From positions 1 to 64,000 of the forward strand of contig NZ_JAQGJM010000031.1 of NCBI RefSeq assembly GCF_028290625.1: DNA of 64,000 bases, read 5' to 3'. The notes beneath the pieces are model-generated. The model made no database searches and was not told the DNA's origin. It saw only the letters and a program-made list of their open reading frames with translations. The first letter of the stretch is position 1; every line of letters begins with the position of its first letter. Made by a program: the position numbers and the translations under genes. Of the stretch, positions 16,409 to 25,800 are shown one piece after another. This DNA comes from Devosia sp. (GTDB lineage: Bacteria > Pseudomonadota > Alphaproteobacteria > Rhizobiales > Devosiaceae).

Positions 16409-18332
16409 AACCAGCCTGACTGAACGGCTGCTCTTTGCGGCCGGCGTCATCGACAAAATCGGCAGCGTCGATGACGGCAATACTCAAACCGATACCATGG
16501 CGCTCGAACGCCAACGCGGCATCACCATCAAGGCGGCCGTGGTGTCGTTCGCCGTCGGCGACGTCACCGTCAACCTGATCGACACGCCCGGCCACCCCGA
16601 CTTCATCGCCGAGGTCGAACGCGTGCTGAACGTGCTTGATGGCGCGATCCTGGTGGTCTCGGCCGTCGAGGGCGTGCAGGCACAGACTCGCGTATTGATG
16701 CGCGCGCTGCAGCGGCTGAAGATTCCGACGCTGATTTTCGTCAACAAGATCGACCGCCGCGGCGCGCAATGCGATGGCGTGCTAGAGGCGATCAAGGCGC
16801 GGCTGACGTCGGCCGTTTTGGCCACGGGCGAGGCCGTCAACGAGGGCGAGCGGGACGCGGACTTCCGGCCGTTCGGCACGGACGAGGGTGCGTTCCGCAC
16901 GGCCTTGATCGAGCGCTTGAGCGAAGGTGACGACGCCCTGCTAGCCGACTACGTCACCGATCCGGCCGGTGTGGACGCCACCCGCCTGCACGACACATTG
17001 CGCGCCCAAAGCCGTGCTTCAATGGTGCATCCGGTGTTCTTCGGCTCGGCGGTGACCGGCGCCGGGATCGAGCCCTTGATGGCCGCGATTTCCCGGTTGC
17101 TGCCCGCTGAAACCGGCGATGACGACGGCCCTGTCTCCGCCTCGGTGTTCAAAATCGAGCGCGGTTGGGCCGGCGACAAGATCGCTTATGGGCGAGTGTT
17201 TTCCGGCACTATCCACCTGCGCGACAAGGTGCCGGTGAACGGCGAAGAGGCCCGCATCACCGCCATCCATGTGTTCGAGCGCGGCAAGAGTCATGTGGCG
17301 ACGACGGTGGGCGCCGGGCGCATCGCCAAGCTGTCGGGCCTGGGCGATGTCCGGATCGGCGACGTCATCGGCATGCCGCCGCCGCGGCAGGTGGCGCACC
17401 ATTTCGCGCCGCCGACGCTGGAGACGAGCGTGCTGCCCGTGCGCGCCGCCGACCGTGCGGCGCTATGGTTGGCCTTGAGCCAGTTGGCCGAGCAGGACCC
17501 GCTGATCAACCTGCGCAAGAATGACGAAGAACAGCAGGTCTTCGTCTCGCTCTATGGCGAGGTGCAGAAGCAGGTGATCCAGCAGACGCTGCTGGCTGAA
17601 TTCGGCATCGATATCGCGTTCCAGGAATCCACCGTCATCTGCGTCGAGCGCCTGGCCGGAACGGGCGCAGCGGCGGAATATCTGTTCAAGGACCCCAATC
17701 CCTTTCTGGCCACGGTCGGGCTGCGGCTCGATCCGATGCCGGCCAGTTCTGGTGTCACCTTTGCGCTGGAGGTCGACCCCGGCCAAATGCCGGCCGGCTT
17801 CTATCGGGCGGTGGAAGAGGCGGTGCGCGAGACGCTGCAACAGGGGATATGTGGCTGGCGCGTGGTGGATTGCCACGTCGCTATGACCGATGTGCGGCAC
17901 GCCTCCCCGATGAGCTCGGCCGGCGATTTCCGGAACCTGACGCCGCTGGTTCTGGCGGAGGCCTTGCGTGGAGCCGGAACGCTGGTGTGCGAACCGATCC
18001 AGCGCTTTCACCTGGAAGTGCCGACCGCAACGCTAGGCGCGATCCTGCGGATACTCGGCCGCGCCGGGGCGGTGACGGAAAGCACTGAGATCGAGGCCAG
18101 CACGGCGCGCCTCGAAGGTGAAATCCAGGCGGCCCAAGTCCACGGCGTTCAGCAGCAATTGCCCGGCCTGACCAGTGGCGAGGGCATTTTCGACGCCAAT
18201 TTCGACCATTACCGCCCGGTGAGCGGCGATATCCCTGCCCGGCCGCGCTCCGGCCCCAACCCCTTCGATCGGCAAGTCTATCTGCACCGCGTCCAGCGCA
18301 GACTGGCCGTATCCTCCGATGAGGGAGATTGA
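16362..18332 (+). CDS. TetM/OtrA-type ribosomal protection GTPase
   Basis: 656 residues (Tet(M) about 640). GTPase motifs are complete: AHVDAGKTSL (P-loop), RGITIKAAVVSF (switch I), DTPGH (switch II), NKID (G4). LNVLDGAILVVSAVEGVQAQTR and QRLKIPTLIFVNKID match the ribosomal-protection branch more than EF-G, which is longer and has a G' insert. C-terminal domains III-V are present (VPTATLGAILRILGRAGA). Family members bind the ribosome like EF-G and dislodge tetracycline, or serve housekeeping roles. It is a single chromosomal gene without mobile-element flanks, so it may be an intrinsic ancestral form; resistance is not demonstrated. Confidence 0.87.
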   Translation: MRTLNLGIVAHVDAGKTSLTERLLFAAGVIDKIGSVDDGNTQTDTMALERQRGITIKAAVVSFAVGDVTVNLIDTPGHPDFIAEVERVLNVLDGAILVVSAVEGVQAQTRVLMRALQRLKIPTLIFVNKIDRRGAQCDGVLEAIKARLTSAVLATGEAVNEGERDADFRPFGTDEGAFRTALIERLSEGDDALLADYVTDPAGVDATRLHDTLRAQSRASMVHPVFFGSAVTGAGIEPLMAAISRLLPAETGDDDGPVSASVFKIERGWAGDKIAYGRVFSGTIHLRDKVPVNGEEARITAIHVFERGKSHVATTVGAGRIAKLSGLGDVRIGDVIGMPPPRQVAHHFAPPTLETSVLPVRAADRAALWLALSQLAEQDPLINLRKNDEEQQVFVSLYGEVQKQVIQQTLLAEFGIDIAFQESTVICVERLAGTGAAAEYLFKDPNPFLATVGLRLDPMPASSGVTFALEVDPGQMPAGFYRAVEEAVRETLQQGICGWRVVDCHVAMTDVRHASPMSSAGDFRNLTPLVLAEALRGAGTLVCEPIQRFHLEVPTATLGAILRILGRAGAVTESTEIEASTARLEGEIQAAQVHGVQQQLPGLTSGEGIFDANFDHYRPVSGDIPARPRSGPNPFDRQVYLHRVQRRLAVSSDEGD

Positions 18333-18359
18333 GGTCAGGGCCGGCGGACGACCCTGACC
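18333..18359. terminator. Inverted repeat at convergent gene ends
   Basis: GGTCAGGG and CCCTGACC pair perfectly (8 bp) across an 11-nt loop exactly where the ribosomal-protection gene and the cyclotransferase-like gene converge. No clear U-tract, so a bidirectional terminator is tentative. Confidence 0.35.
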
Positions 18360-18964
18360 GTGCCGCCATCGCCGCTGCCGCAAAAGAAACGGTCGACGCC
18401 GTTGGATTCAAGGCCGGACATGCCGACGCCAGCCGGCATAGCGAGGCGCTCCATCACCGTGCCGTCGACGGGATCGATGCGCCGCAACTCGCTTTCGTCA
18501 TTTTCCCAAGTGCCGTGCCAAAGCTCGTCACCGAGCCAGGAGACGCCAGTGACGAAGCGGTTGGACTGGATGGTGCGGAGAATCTCGCCGGTTTGCGGAT
18601 CGATCTGGTGGATCTGGCGGTCGCGATATTCCCCCACCCAGAGCGTTCCTTCCGCCCAGGCGAGACCCGAATCGCCGCCATTGCCGGGGGCCGGGATGGT
18701 GCTGAGCACCTTTCCGGTCTTTGGGTCGATCTTCTGGATGCGGTCTTCGGCGAGCTGGAACAAGTGTTCGCCATCGAAGGCAGTGCCCGCATGGGCGGGG
18801 ACATTGAGCGACCGCGTGATCATGCCGCTCGCCGGATCAAGGGCGTTGAGCCGGTCGCCCGAGGCGAACCAGATCTGGCGGCCGTCGAAGGTGAGGCCAT
18901 GCACATTGTCGACCCCCGGAAAGGGTCCGTATTCACGCAGGATTTCGGCTGGCATTGCTTTCAT
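18335..18964 (-). CDS. Beta-propeller protein, glutamine-cyclotransferase-like
   Basis: 209 residues, no signal peptide. It consists of repeated propeller blades (VHGLTFDGRQIWFASGDRLNALDP; LFQLAEDRIQKIDPKTGK; GTLWVGEYRDRQIHQIDPQT; GDELWHGTWEND), the pattern of glutaminyl cyclotransferase / SMP-30-like five-bladed propellers. Lack of an export signal and the short length leave catalysis uncertain. The chosen ATG has GAGGA at -8; a longer start 10 codons upstream lacks one. The HTH regulator gene 42 nt upstream is in the same direction and probably co-transcribed. Confidence 0.7.
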   Translation of the reverse strand: MKAMPAEILREYGPFPGVDNVHGLTFDGRQIWFASGDRLNALDPASGMITRSLNVPAHAGTAFDGEHLFQLAEDRIQKIDPKTGKVLSTIPAPGNGGDSGLAWAEGTLWVGEYRDRQIHQIDPQTGEILRTIQSNRFVTGVSWLGDELWHGTWENDESELRRIDPVDGTVMERLAMPAGVGMSGLESNGVDRFFCGSGDGGTVRVVRRP

Positions 18965-19006
18965 GAGGGTCCTCGCAGGCTTGACGGTGTTCAACTGCGC
19001 ACCAGC

Positions 19007-20224
19007 CTAACTGCTGGGCAGCGGACCCGGGAGTAACAAGGTTGTCGGGAAGCCGAGCAGTGGCGGCGTCATCCAGCGCCGCGCCCGGCCCTGCCCGAAC
19101 GACTGCACCTTGGCGGCGCCGGCGAGCTGCTCCAACGCCCGCTGCACGGTGCGCGGGCTGGCGTCGAGCGCGATGGCCAAGGCCGAACTCGACCAGGATT
19201 CGCCATCGGCGAGGAAGGCCAGCACTGTGGCATGCGGTTCGTCCATCGGCGGTGCCAGCACGATGACTTCACTTGACCGTGGCGTTAGCGCAAAGCCCTG
19301 GCTGGTGGCGGTGATATCGGCCAGTCCTTGCAATTCGGCGCGCAGCCGGCCGATTTCGACCCGCAGTCGGGCGCGGTGGGACTCGTCGGCGTGCTTGGCC
19401 CCGAAGGCGCGAGCGAGCAGCGTGGCGCGCGACACATCGCCCGACCAGGCTTCCCCGAGCGTTCTGGCCAACGCGAAGAGGACCGGACGGGTGGCGAGCG
19501 GAACGATCGTATCGCCCTGACGCACCACATTGCGGCAAGCGTCGATGACGAGGGCGCCAGAAGCGAAGATCGTCTCGACCTCGTCAAGCAGGATCGGACG
19601 TTCCTCGTGACGGAAAATGAGTCGCGCCGCAGGTATGTCGAGGGCCGCCACGGCGCCGTCGACCTCAGCAGTCAAAGCGGGAATATCGGCTGCATGCGCC
19701 GCCTGCCCGGCCCGCGCCAACGCATCTCGCGCCGCCTTGATCCTGACGCGGCGGATGGCAATACCGGCAGACACCAGTTCATGGGCAACGCGCGCGGCGG
19801 GCGGCAACGGCGTGGGATCGAGGCTGGCAAGCAGGCGCTCGGCCTCGTCGAGCCGGCCGATCAGCAGCAGGCGCCGGGTTTCGAGATAGCCGGCATGGGT
19901 GGCGTTCACCCGATCGCCATGCGCGTCGAGCGTGGCGCGGGCCCGCTCAAGCGCCTTTTGCGGCCAAGTGAGATCACGCGACACCAGCGCGATTTCGGCT
20001 TCGGCGACGACACAACGGGCCCGGGCCATGGCCTCCTTGGGACCGAAAGCGCGTGCGGCGCTTTTGAGCAGCGCCTTGGCCCGGGGCAGATCGCCGAGCT
20101 GCGCCATGGCGATGCCGCGCAGCGCCAAGGCCGGCGCATCGTCGCGCAGCGCTACCCGGTTGAGGGCGCCGAGCGGATCACCCGAAGCCAGCGCACGCGC
20201 CGCGGCCGTGATCAGGGAGTCCAT
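19007..20224 (-). CDS. HTH transcriptional regulator with TPR-like sensor region
   Basis: 405 residues. The N-terminal half is helical and Ala/Leu-rich in TPR-like pairs (ALRGIAMAQLGDLPRAKALLKSAARAFG). Around residues 270-320 is a segment like the OmpR/BTAD-type DNA-binding wing (RARLRVEIGRLRAELQGLADI), and near 340-380 a second helix-turn-helix (SSALAIALDASPRTVQRALEQLAGA). It diverges from the SRPBCC gene (108-nt shared promoter) and precedes the propeller gene; this grouping suggests the three work together. The inducer is unknown. Confidence 0.7.
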   Translation of the reverse strand: MDSLITAAARALASGDPLGALNRVALRDDAPALALRGIAMAQLGDLPRAKALLKSAARAFGPKEAMARARCVVAEAEIALVSRDLTWPQKALERARATLDAHGDRVNATHAGYLETRRLLLIGRLDEAERLLASLDPTPLPPAARVAHELVSAGIAIRRVRIKAARDALARAGQAAHAADIPALTAEVDGAVAALDIPAARLIFRHEERPILLDEVETIFASGALVIDACRNVVRQGDTIVPLATRPVLFALARTLGEAWSGDVSRATLLARAFGAKHADESHRARLRVEIGRLRAELQGLADITATSQGFALTPRSSEVIVLAPPMDEPHATVLAFLADGESWSSSALAIALDASPRTVQRALEQLAGAAKVQSFGQGRARRWMTPPLLGFPTTLLLPGPLPSS

Positions 20225-20332
20225 GCAAATCCCGTCACACTTGTCACTCCCACCCCTCGGCTCCGCGGGCCTAGCCTAATGCATGACCACATCAGGTGGT
20301 CGCGATAAATGCAAACCAGATGGAGCAATACA

Positions 20333-20779
20333 ATGCCCGATATCCTGCACCGCGTCGGTATCAAGTCATCCTCCGTGGCCACCGTCTACAGTGCCTTGGC
20401 CACCATCGATGGCCTATCCGGCTGGTGGACCAGCGATACCACCGGGGAGAGCAAGACCGATGGCGTGATCGCCTTCCGTTTTGGGCCAGCCGGTGGTTTC
20501 GACATGAAAGTCCTCGAACTCGTGCCCAACAAGCGCGTGTCGTGGCTGGTGGTCGATGGACCGGCCGAATGGATCGGCACCAAAATCCACTTCGATCTCA
20601 AGCAGGAGGACGACTACGCCATCGTGCTGTTCAAGCACGAAGGCTGGAAGGAGCCGGTCGAGTTCATGCACCACTGCAGCACCAAGTGGGCGACCTTCCT
20701 GCTGAGCCTCAAGGCGCTGCTCGAAACCGGCAAGGGTGCGCCCCATCCCGATGACGTGATGATCGACAACTGGAAATAG
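20333..20779 (+). CDS. SRPBCC (START/Bet v1-like) ligand-binding protein
   Basis: 148 residues of AHSA1/SRPBCC type: helix-grip start (VATVYSALATIDGLSGWWT), central strands (FRFGPAGGFDMKVLELVPNKRVSWLVVDGP), and a long C-terminal helix (STKWATFLLSLKALLETG). These proteins bind a hydrophobic ligand in a deep cavity; none can be named. The ATG at 20333 has GGAGC upstream. Divergent from the HTH regulator, which likely controls it; a small ORF follows 46 nt downstream. Confidence 0.8.
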   Translation: MPDILHRVGIKSSSVATVYSALATIDGLSGWWTSDTTGESKTDGVIAFRFGPAGGFDMKVLELVPNKRVSWLVVDGPAEWIGTKIHFDLKQEDDYAIVLFKHEGWKEPVEFMHHCSTKWATFLLSLKALLETGKGAPHPDDVMIDNWK

Positions 20780-20825
20780 CGCCCGGACCGGCCGCCTCGC
20801 CAACCTAACTCATGGAGATAGAACG

Positions 20826-21041
20826 ATGATTCCCACCAGTGACCTGATCAAGGACATCTACCGCACCACATGGCTGGACCCCGACCCTCCCGCCGTCATC
20901 GCCCGCCGGGACAGAAACCGGGCCAGGCTGACGGCAGTCGCGGCCCTGCTGCGGCGCGTTGCGCACGCCCTCATGGCGCAGCAAACGACCGCTAGTCTCC
21001 CAGTGCCTGGCGCGCTGCGCGGGCCATCTGTACGAGCGTGA
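20826..21041 (+). CDS. Small hypothetical protein downstream of the SRPBCC gene
   Basis: 71 codons starting with an ATG that has GGAG about 9 nt upstream. The first 50 residues (MIPTSDLIKDIYRTTWLDPD..., then Arg-rich helix-like) use GC-ending codons like the neighbours. The last 50 nt overlap the convergent HugZ-like gene, so the C-terminal part is doubtful. It may be co-transcribed with the SRPBCC gene. Family not recognised. Confidence 0.45.
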   Translation: MIPTSDLIKDIYRTTWLDPDPPAVIARRDRNRARLTAVAALLRRVAHALMAQQTTASLPVPGALRGPSVRA

Positions 21042-21747
21042 TGTGCATATCTTCGGGCACGGCGAGCGGCGCGTCGAAGAAGATGCGCCGTGTGTCGTCG
21101 CCCAAAATGATGTCGAAGCCCTCGGCGTCGATGCCGGCCAGCTCCCAGTTGTCGGCGGGTGCCTTGGCATAGTGCCGGGCGTAGCGATCGACCGCGTCGA
21201 AGTGGTCTTCGTTCATATGCTCGACGGCGTGCGCCTCGGCGGCAGCCAGAGCCGGGTCGCTGCTGGACAGCAGATCGCCAGCACCAAGCGCATAGGCGCG
21301 GCCAAACCCGCCATTGAGGCTGGCCGATTGCGGCTCCAGCCGCACGAAGCGGAAATCACTCAGTTCGGCATAAAGCTTGGCCTTGGGCTGGTGGCTGAGA
21401 TAGCGCGCCGTGATGCGGGCATGGTCAGGATGGTCGGGGCCGATCGTCGTGGCCAGCGCCGCAATGCTGATACGCGGATGCGCGAGCGGATCACCCTTGC
21501 CCGGATCGCCCAATAGCAGCGCGCAGCGTGGGTCGCCAGCCAGAGCGGCCGTATGGGCCGCGAGCCCCGAAATCAGCAACACCGGCGCACCATCAAAATC
21601 CGTCGACACCCCCACCCGGCTGACCAGCGGCGCGCCATTGGCCGGATCGAGGCACGACAATGCCCCATGCCGCGCCGTGCGCAGCAGGGTCTTGGCCAGG
21701 CGGACAGCATCGGCATCGGTGGGTTGCAGAACGGAGGTTTCGGGCAT
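20992..21747 (-). CDS. HugZ-like haem-utilisation / pyridoxamine-phosphate-oxidase-fold protein
   Basis: 251 residues in two domains: a split-barrel flavin-reductase/PNPOx-like domain (residues about 10-150; HGALSCLDPANGAPLVSRVGV, LLLGDPGKGDPLAHPRI) and a C-terminal DUF2470 domain (AVEHMNEDHFDAVDRYARHY). This arrangement is that of HugZ-type haem-binding proteins, some of which degrade haem, and of related proteins of unknown activity. No haem transport genes lie beside it. I prefer the ATG at 21747 over a TTG ten codons upstream. Confidence 0.78.
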   Translation of the reverse strand: MPETSVLQPTDADAVRLAKTLLRTARHGALSCLDPANGAPLVSRVGVSTDFDGAPVLLISGLAAHTAALAGDPRCALLLGDPGKGDPLAHPRISIAALATTIGPDHPDHARITARYLSHQPKAKLYAELSDFRFVRLEPQSASLNGGFGRAYALGAGDLLSSSDPALAAAEAHAVEHMNEDHFDAVDRYARHYAKAPADNWELAGIDAEGFDIILGDDTRRIFFDAPLAVPEDMHITLVQMARAARQALGD

Positions 21748-21830
21748 GTCGGGCTTTCGATAAGGACGCGCCGGCAATAGAGCGCAGGAAAACCTGAATT
21801 ACAGATCATGTTATTGCGCCGCCCAGCCCC

Positions 21831-22754
21831 CTAGGCGCCGTTGGCGACGGCCTCCTTGACCGCCAGTTCCGCCATGGCGAGGGTCGCTTCCCGCGTCTTC
21901 GCGGCGGCGATGAAGCGGCCATTATGGCAGAAGCTGGCGCCCACGACGCCACAGGCCGCCTCCAGTTCGCCATTGGTCAGGCCCGCCCAGGCGGCCGGCA
22001 AATCTGCGCGGACTTCGAATCCTTCGTCACCGCGGCGGATCGTGGTCAGGCACCAATCTTTGTCGCGCGGATGCACGACGAATAGCAGCTGATCGGCACC
22101 CGCCTTGATGATGGCGGGGCGGAATGGCATGCCCATGGGAAGCTCCAGAATGCGCCCCTGCCCTGCCGCCTCGATGGCTCGGTAGACCAGGCCCTCGGCC
22201 CGCAATTTCGCCGCGCTACGGGAGACGGCGGCCTCGACAAAACTGCGCGCAATCGCCAGCGCGGCGTGAAACGCGCGATCGTCGGCCCCAGGGTCGGTGT
22301 CGTCGAATGCGGGCTTGAGGGTTTCCAGCAGCGTCGGCAACGTCAGCCCGGCCAGCGGCCCCGTGGGGCTAAGCGCGCCATTATCGGTCAGGTCGATCGG
22401 CACCACGAAGCTGGCGTCGAACGCGGCGTAGACGGCCTCGATATGAGCGGCCGGCACGTCCGAGACGGCGAGGTAGTCGCGGCCATAATGGTTCCAGATC
22501 AGCCCGAACGAACTATAGGGCTGGCCATCCGCGCGCAGCGGAGCGCCGCGCTGGTGGTGATCGAAAATCTGCGCTGCGGCATCATATTGGCCGCCCACGT
22601 CGTAGATAACACGATCCGGGCCGGGCGTGATCCACTCGGGCGCCCGGCTGCGCACAATGCGCGCCTGCGGGAACAGCCGGGTCAGGATGACGCTGGAGAG
22701 CAATTCATCGGCATGGAAGCCACCCGAATGGGTGACGAGGAAATCTGGGCTCAT
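21831..22754 (-). CDS. MYG1-family metal-dependent phosphoesterase/exonuclease
   Basis: 307 residues. The N terminus has the MYG1 signature VTHSGGFHADELLSS and later DHHQRGAP, the DHH-type metal-binding motif, then SSFGLIWNHYGRDYL. The family is related to DHH phosphoesterases; a eukaryotic member is an RNA exonuclease, the bacterial role is open. Cytoplasmic, full length for the family. Divergent from nudC with about 165 nt between. Confidence 0.85.
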   Translation of the reverse strand: MSPDFLVTHSGGFHADELLSSVILTRLFPQARIVRSRAPEWITPGPDRVIYDVGGQYDAAAQIFDHHQRGAPLRADGQPYSSFGLIWNHYGRDYLAVSDVPAAHIEAVYAAFDASFVVPIDLTDNGALSPTGPLAGLTLPTLLETLKPAFDDTDPGADDRAFHAALAIARSFVEAAVSRSAAKLRAEGLVYRAIEAAGQGRILELPMGMPFRPAIIKAGADQLLFVVHPRDKDWCLTTIRRGDEGFEVRADLPAAWAGLTNGELEAACGVVGASFCHNGRFIAAAKTREATLAMAELAVKEAVANGA

Positions 22755-22920
22755 GCCGAATACGCCTTGTTGATCGCGGAATGTCCGCTTGCGGTGGCAT
22801 CAGATAGCCATTGCGCGCGTCGCGGTCCAGCTTTGACGCAGAACGCCGCAATGTCACTCACCTGTTCCTCGACTTCCGGCGGCCCGACGGGTAGCACTGA
22901 GCCCCGAGCGTGACAGGCAG

Positions 22921-23889
22921 GTGGACACCGTGGATTACAATTACGCATTTCGGCCAGGCGCGCTGGATCGGGCAGCGCAACTGCGGACAACGGACGCGGC
23001 GCGCCAGGATGGGCGAGCCCGCAGCTACGTATTCTGGCATGGCAAGCTGCTGGTCGATGCGGACAATCACCCCCGCCTCGTGCCGCTCGATCATGCGGCT
23101 CTGACCGACTGCCGCGAGAGCCCGGTATTCCTGGGCCTGACGCCAGATGGCCCCCGCTTTGCCGCCGATCTCGCCCTATGGCAGCCCATCGAGGACGCCG
23201 AGACGATCGGCCAGTTCACCGATGCCAGCCAGCAATTTCATCCTGGCTTTGCCGATGCGCGCCTCGTGGAAATCCGCGGCGTGATGGCGGATCTGTCGCT
23301 GCTCGATGGCGAATGCGTCGCAGTCGGCCGGGCGCTTCATAGCTGGCATAACAGCCACCGCTTCTGCGCCAATTGCGGCGCACCCAGCGTGCCGGAACTG
23401 TCCGGCTGGCAGCGCGGCTGCCCGGCCTGCGCTACCCACCATTTCCCCCGCACCGATCCGGTGGTGATCATGGCGATCACGCGCGGCGACAAGCTACTAC
23501 TCGGCCGCGGCGCGAGCTGGCCCGAGCGGATGTATTCGCTGCTGGCCGGCTTTGTCGAACCCGGCGAGAGCATCGAGGCCGCGGTGCGGCGCGAGACCTT
23601 CGAAGAGGCCAGCATCAGGGTGGGCAAAGTCGATTATGTCACCGCCCAGCCCTGGCCGTTTCCGATGTCGCTGATGTTCGGCTGCTGGGGCGAGGCGCTG
23701 GACGAGGACATCGCGGTCGATCGTGCCGAGCTGTCCGACGCGCGCTGGGTCAGCCGAGATGAGGTCAAAACCATCCTGCAGGGATTGCATCGCAACATCT
23801 CCGCGCCACGCCTTGGCGCAATTGCCGCCTCTCTGATCGCCGCCTGGGCCGACGAGAAACTCCAGGACGCGAGCACGTGGAAACGTTGA
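22921..23889 (+). CDS. nudC: NAD+ diphosphatase / NADH pyrophosphatase (Nudix)
   Basis: 322 residues with the NudC layout: N-terminal domain, a four-cysteine zinc ribbon (FCANCG and GCPACA), a Nudix box (GFVEPGESIEAAVRRETFEE, then AS where Gly is usual), and the NudC-specific AQPWPFPMSLM motif. It cleaves NAD(H) to NMN(H) and AMP and can remove NAD caps from RNA. The GTG at 22921 is preceded by AGGCAG; a second GTG three codons on is possible. It ends just before the F420 gene set but shows no functional link to it. Confidence 0.9.
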   Translation: MDTVDYNYAFRPGALDRAAQLRTTDAARQDGRARSYVFWHGKLLVDADNHPRLVPLDHAALTDCRESPVFLGLTPDGPRFAADLALWQPIEDAETIGQFTDASQQFHPGFADARLVEIRGVMADLSLLDGECVAVGRALHSWHNSHRFCANCGAPSVPELSGWQRGCPACATHHFPRTDPVVIMAITRGDKLLLGRGASWPERMYSLLAGFVEPGESIEAAVRRETFEEASIRVGKVDYVTAQPWPFPMSLMFGCWGEALDEDIAVDRAELSDARWVSRDEVKTILQGLHRNISAPRLGAIAASLIAAWADEKLQDASTWKR

Positions 23890-23910
23890 GGCGCTTGACT
23901 AAAGTCTAAT

Positions 23911-23928
23911 TTTGACCAAACGATCAAA
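23911..23928. promoter_or_regulatory. 18-bp palindromic operator before the F420 operon
   Basis: TTTGACCAAACGATCAAA lies 26 nt upstream of the first F420 gene. Its reverse complement, TTTGATCGTTTGGTCAAA, matches the site at 28,570-28,587 before the second LLM gene in 17 of 18 positions. The half-sites TTTGAYC / GRTCAAA form a dyad, as expected for a TetR- or GntR-type repressor. Confidence 0.7.
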
Positions 23929-23954
23929 TCTGTGGATCGTCGGGGAGGTTGGCC

Positions 23955-24962
23955 ATGCGCTTCGGGTACAAAGCATCAGCGGAACAGTTCGCTCCCAGCG
24001 CGCTGCTTGGTTTTGCCGTCGAGGCTGAGCAAGCGGGGTTCGATTCCGTTTTCGTCAGCGACCATTTCCAGCCCTGGAAGCATACCGATGGCCATGCGCC
24101 CTTCGCGCCGGCCTGGATGGCGGCCGTGCTGGCGCGGACCGAACGGGTGGTGCTTGGCACATCGGTGCTGACGCCGACATTCCGGCTGCACCCGTCCGTG
24201 GTGGCGCACGCCTTTGGCACGCTGGGCGCCATGTTTCCGGGCCGCGTGATCCTTGGCGTCGGCACCGGGGAATCGCTCAATGAAGTGCCGGCGACCGGCA
24301 TGGAATGGCCCGAACTCAAGGAGCGCTCGGCGCGCCTGCGCGAGGCGGTCAAACTGATCCGCCTGCTGTGGACAGAAGACCGCGTCACCTTCGAAGGCGA
24401 ATATTACAAGACCGTCAGCGCCACCATCTACGACAAGCCGGCCGAACCTGTGCCGATCTACATCGCCGCCGGCGGGCCGCTCAATGCCAAATATGCCGGC
24501 CGCGCGGGGGATGGTTTTATCTGTACCTCCGGCAAGGGCGCCGAGCTCTACCTCGAGCAATTGCTACCCAATGTGGAGATAGGCCGGGGCGAGTCCGAGT
24601 TGGCCGGCAAACCCTTCGAGCGCATGATCGAGGTCAAGGTGTCGTTCGATACCGATGCCGAACGCGCCCTCGACGACACGCGCCACTGGGCCGCTCTCTC
24701 GCTGTCGGCCGAGGAAAAGCACTCGGTGCAGGACCCCGCCGAAATGGAGCGGCTGGCCGAGCAATTGCCTATCGAGCGCGTGGCCAAGCGCTGGATCGTC
24801 TCCAGCGATCCCGATGAGCACGTCGCCGCCATCAAGACCTATATCGACTACGGCTTCGATCACTTGGTGTTCCACGCCCCCGGCCCCGATCAGAGCCGAT
24901 TCCTGGCGCTCTACGCCAAGGAAATCCTGCCGCGATTGCGCAAGCTGACAGCGAGTTCGTAG
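23955..24962 (+). CDS. F420-dependent oxidoreductase, FGD-like (LLM class)
   Basis: 335 residues of the F420-dependent glucose-6-phosphate dehydrogenase-like branch: [12 protein letters not shown] at the N terminus, [55 protein letters not shown] and the phosphate-site-like IYIAAGGP. Such enzymes use the deazaflavin F420 for hydride transfer; the true substrate cannot be read off and need not be glucose-6-phosphate. The start at 23955 follows GGGGAGG. It is the first gene of a tight unit with cofE (2-nt gap) and the importer genes. Confidence 0.85.
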   Translation: MRFGYKASAEQFAPSALLGFAVEAEQAGFDSVFVSDHFQPWKHTDGHAPFAPAWMAAVLARTERVVLGTSVLTPTFRLHPSVVAHAFGTLGAMFPGRVILGVGTGESLNEVPATGMEWPELKERSARLREAVKLIRLLWTEDRVTFEGEYYKTVSATIYDKPAEPVPIYIAAGGPLNAKYAGRAGDGFICTSGKGAELYLEQLLPNVEIGRGESELAGKPFERMIEVKVSFDTDAERALDDTRHWAALSLSAEEKHSVQDPAEMERLAEQLPIERVAKRWIVSSDPDEHVAAIKTYIDYGFDHLVFHAPGPDQSRFLALYAKEILPRLRKLTASS

Positions 24963-24964
24963 CC

Positions 24965-25798
24965 ATGACACTGCCGCGATTTTCCGCCTGGGCCGTGCCC
25001 GGCATTCCCGAGGTGCATAACGGCGACGACCTCGTCGCGCTGATCTGCGATGCGGTGGACGCCCAGACCGCCGAAGACGCGGACCTTGCCCTCGCCGATG
25101 GCGATATTCTCGTCGTCGCCAGCAAGATCGTCGCCAAGGCCGAGGGCCGGCTAGTGCCCGCCACGGACCGTGAAAAAGCCATCACCGAAGATACCGTCCG
25201 CGTCGTGGCCGAGCGCGTCCATGCCGGGGGGATCACCCGGATCGTGGAAACCCGGCAGGGATTAATCATGGCCGCCGCGGGCATCGATATGTCCAACGTC
25301 CCGGACGGCTTTGCCCTGCGCCTGCCCGAGGACCCCGACAAGTCCGCCTTGGCGCTGTGCGCGGCGCTGCGCGAGCGCCTGGGCATAACGCTGGGCATTA
25401 TCATCACCGACACCTTCGGTCGCCCCTGGCGCGTAGGCCAGACCGATGTCGCCATCGGCGCTGCCGGCGTGCAATTGTCCGAAGACATGCGTGGCGGCAC
25501 TGATGCGAATGGGCGGCCGCTGCATGCCACCATCGCGGTGGTTGCCGATGAAATCGCCGGGGCCGCCGATCTGGTCAAGGGCAAGGCGGGCGGATTGCCG
25601 GTCGCCGTAGTGCGCGGGCTGGGACGCCTGGTTTGCGGGCTCGATGCGCCCGGTGCGCGCTCGCTGGTGCGCTCGCTCGAGGAAGACATGTTCCGCTTCG
25701 GCTCGGCCGAGGCCTATCAGCTTGGTTATGACACGGCGCGGGCGGACCTTGAGGGCGGCGCCGCCGCCACGCCGCAATCGGCCAGACAGGGAAATTGA
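24965..25798 (+). CDS. cofE: Coenzyme F420-0:L-glutamate ligase
   Basis: 277 residues, CofE-domain only, without the C-terminal nitroreductase-like domain of mycobacterial FbiB. Recognisable segments are [54 protein letters not shown] and [13 protein letters not shown]. CofE adds gamma-linked glutamates to F420-0 using GTP and is the last biosynthetic step. No cofC, cofD, fbiC or cofG/H lies in the window. It is sandwiched between an F420-dependent enzyme and an ABC importer with 2-nt spacings, which argues for a cofactor-salvage role. Confidence 0.93.
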   Translation: MTLPRFSAWAVPGIPEVHNGDDLVALICDAVDAQTAEDADLALADGDILVVASKIVAKAEGRLVPATDREKAITEDTVRVVAERVHAGGITRIVETRQGLIMAAAGIDMSNVPDGFALRLPEDPDKSALALCAALRERLGITLGIIITDTFGRPWRVGQTDVAIGAAGVQLSEDMRGGTDANGRPLHATIAVVADEIAGAADLVKGKAGGLPVAVVRGLGRLVCGLDAPGARSLVRSLEEDMFRFGSAEAYQLGYDTARADLEGGAAATPQSARQGN

Positions 25799-25800
25799 TC

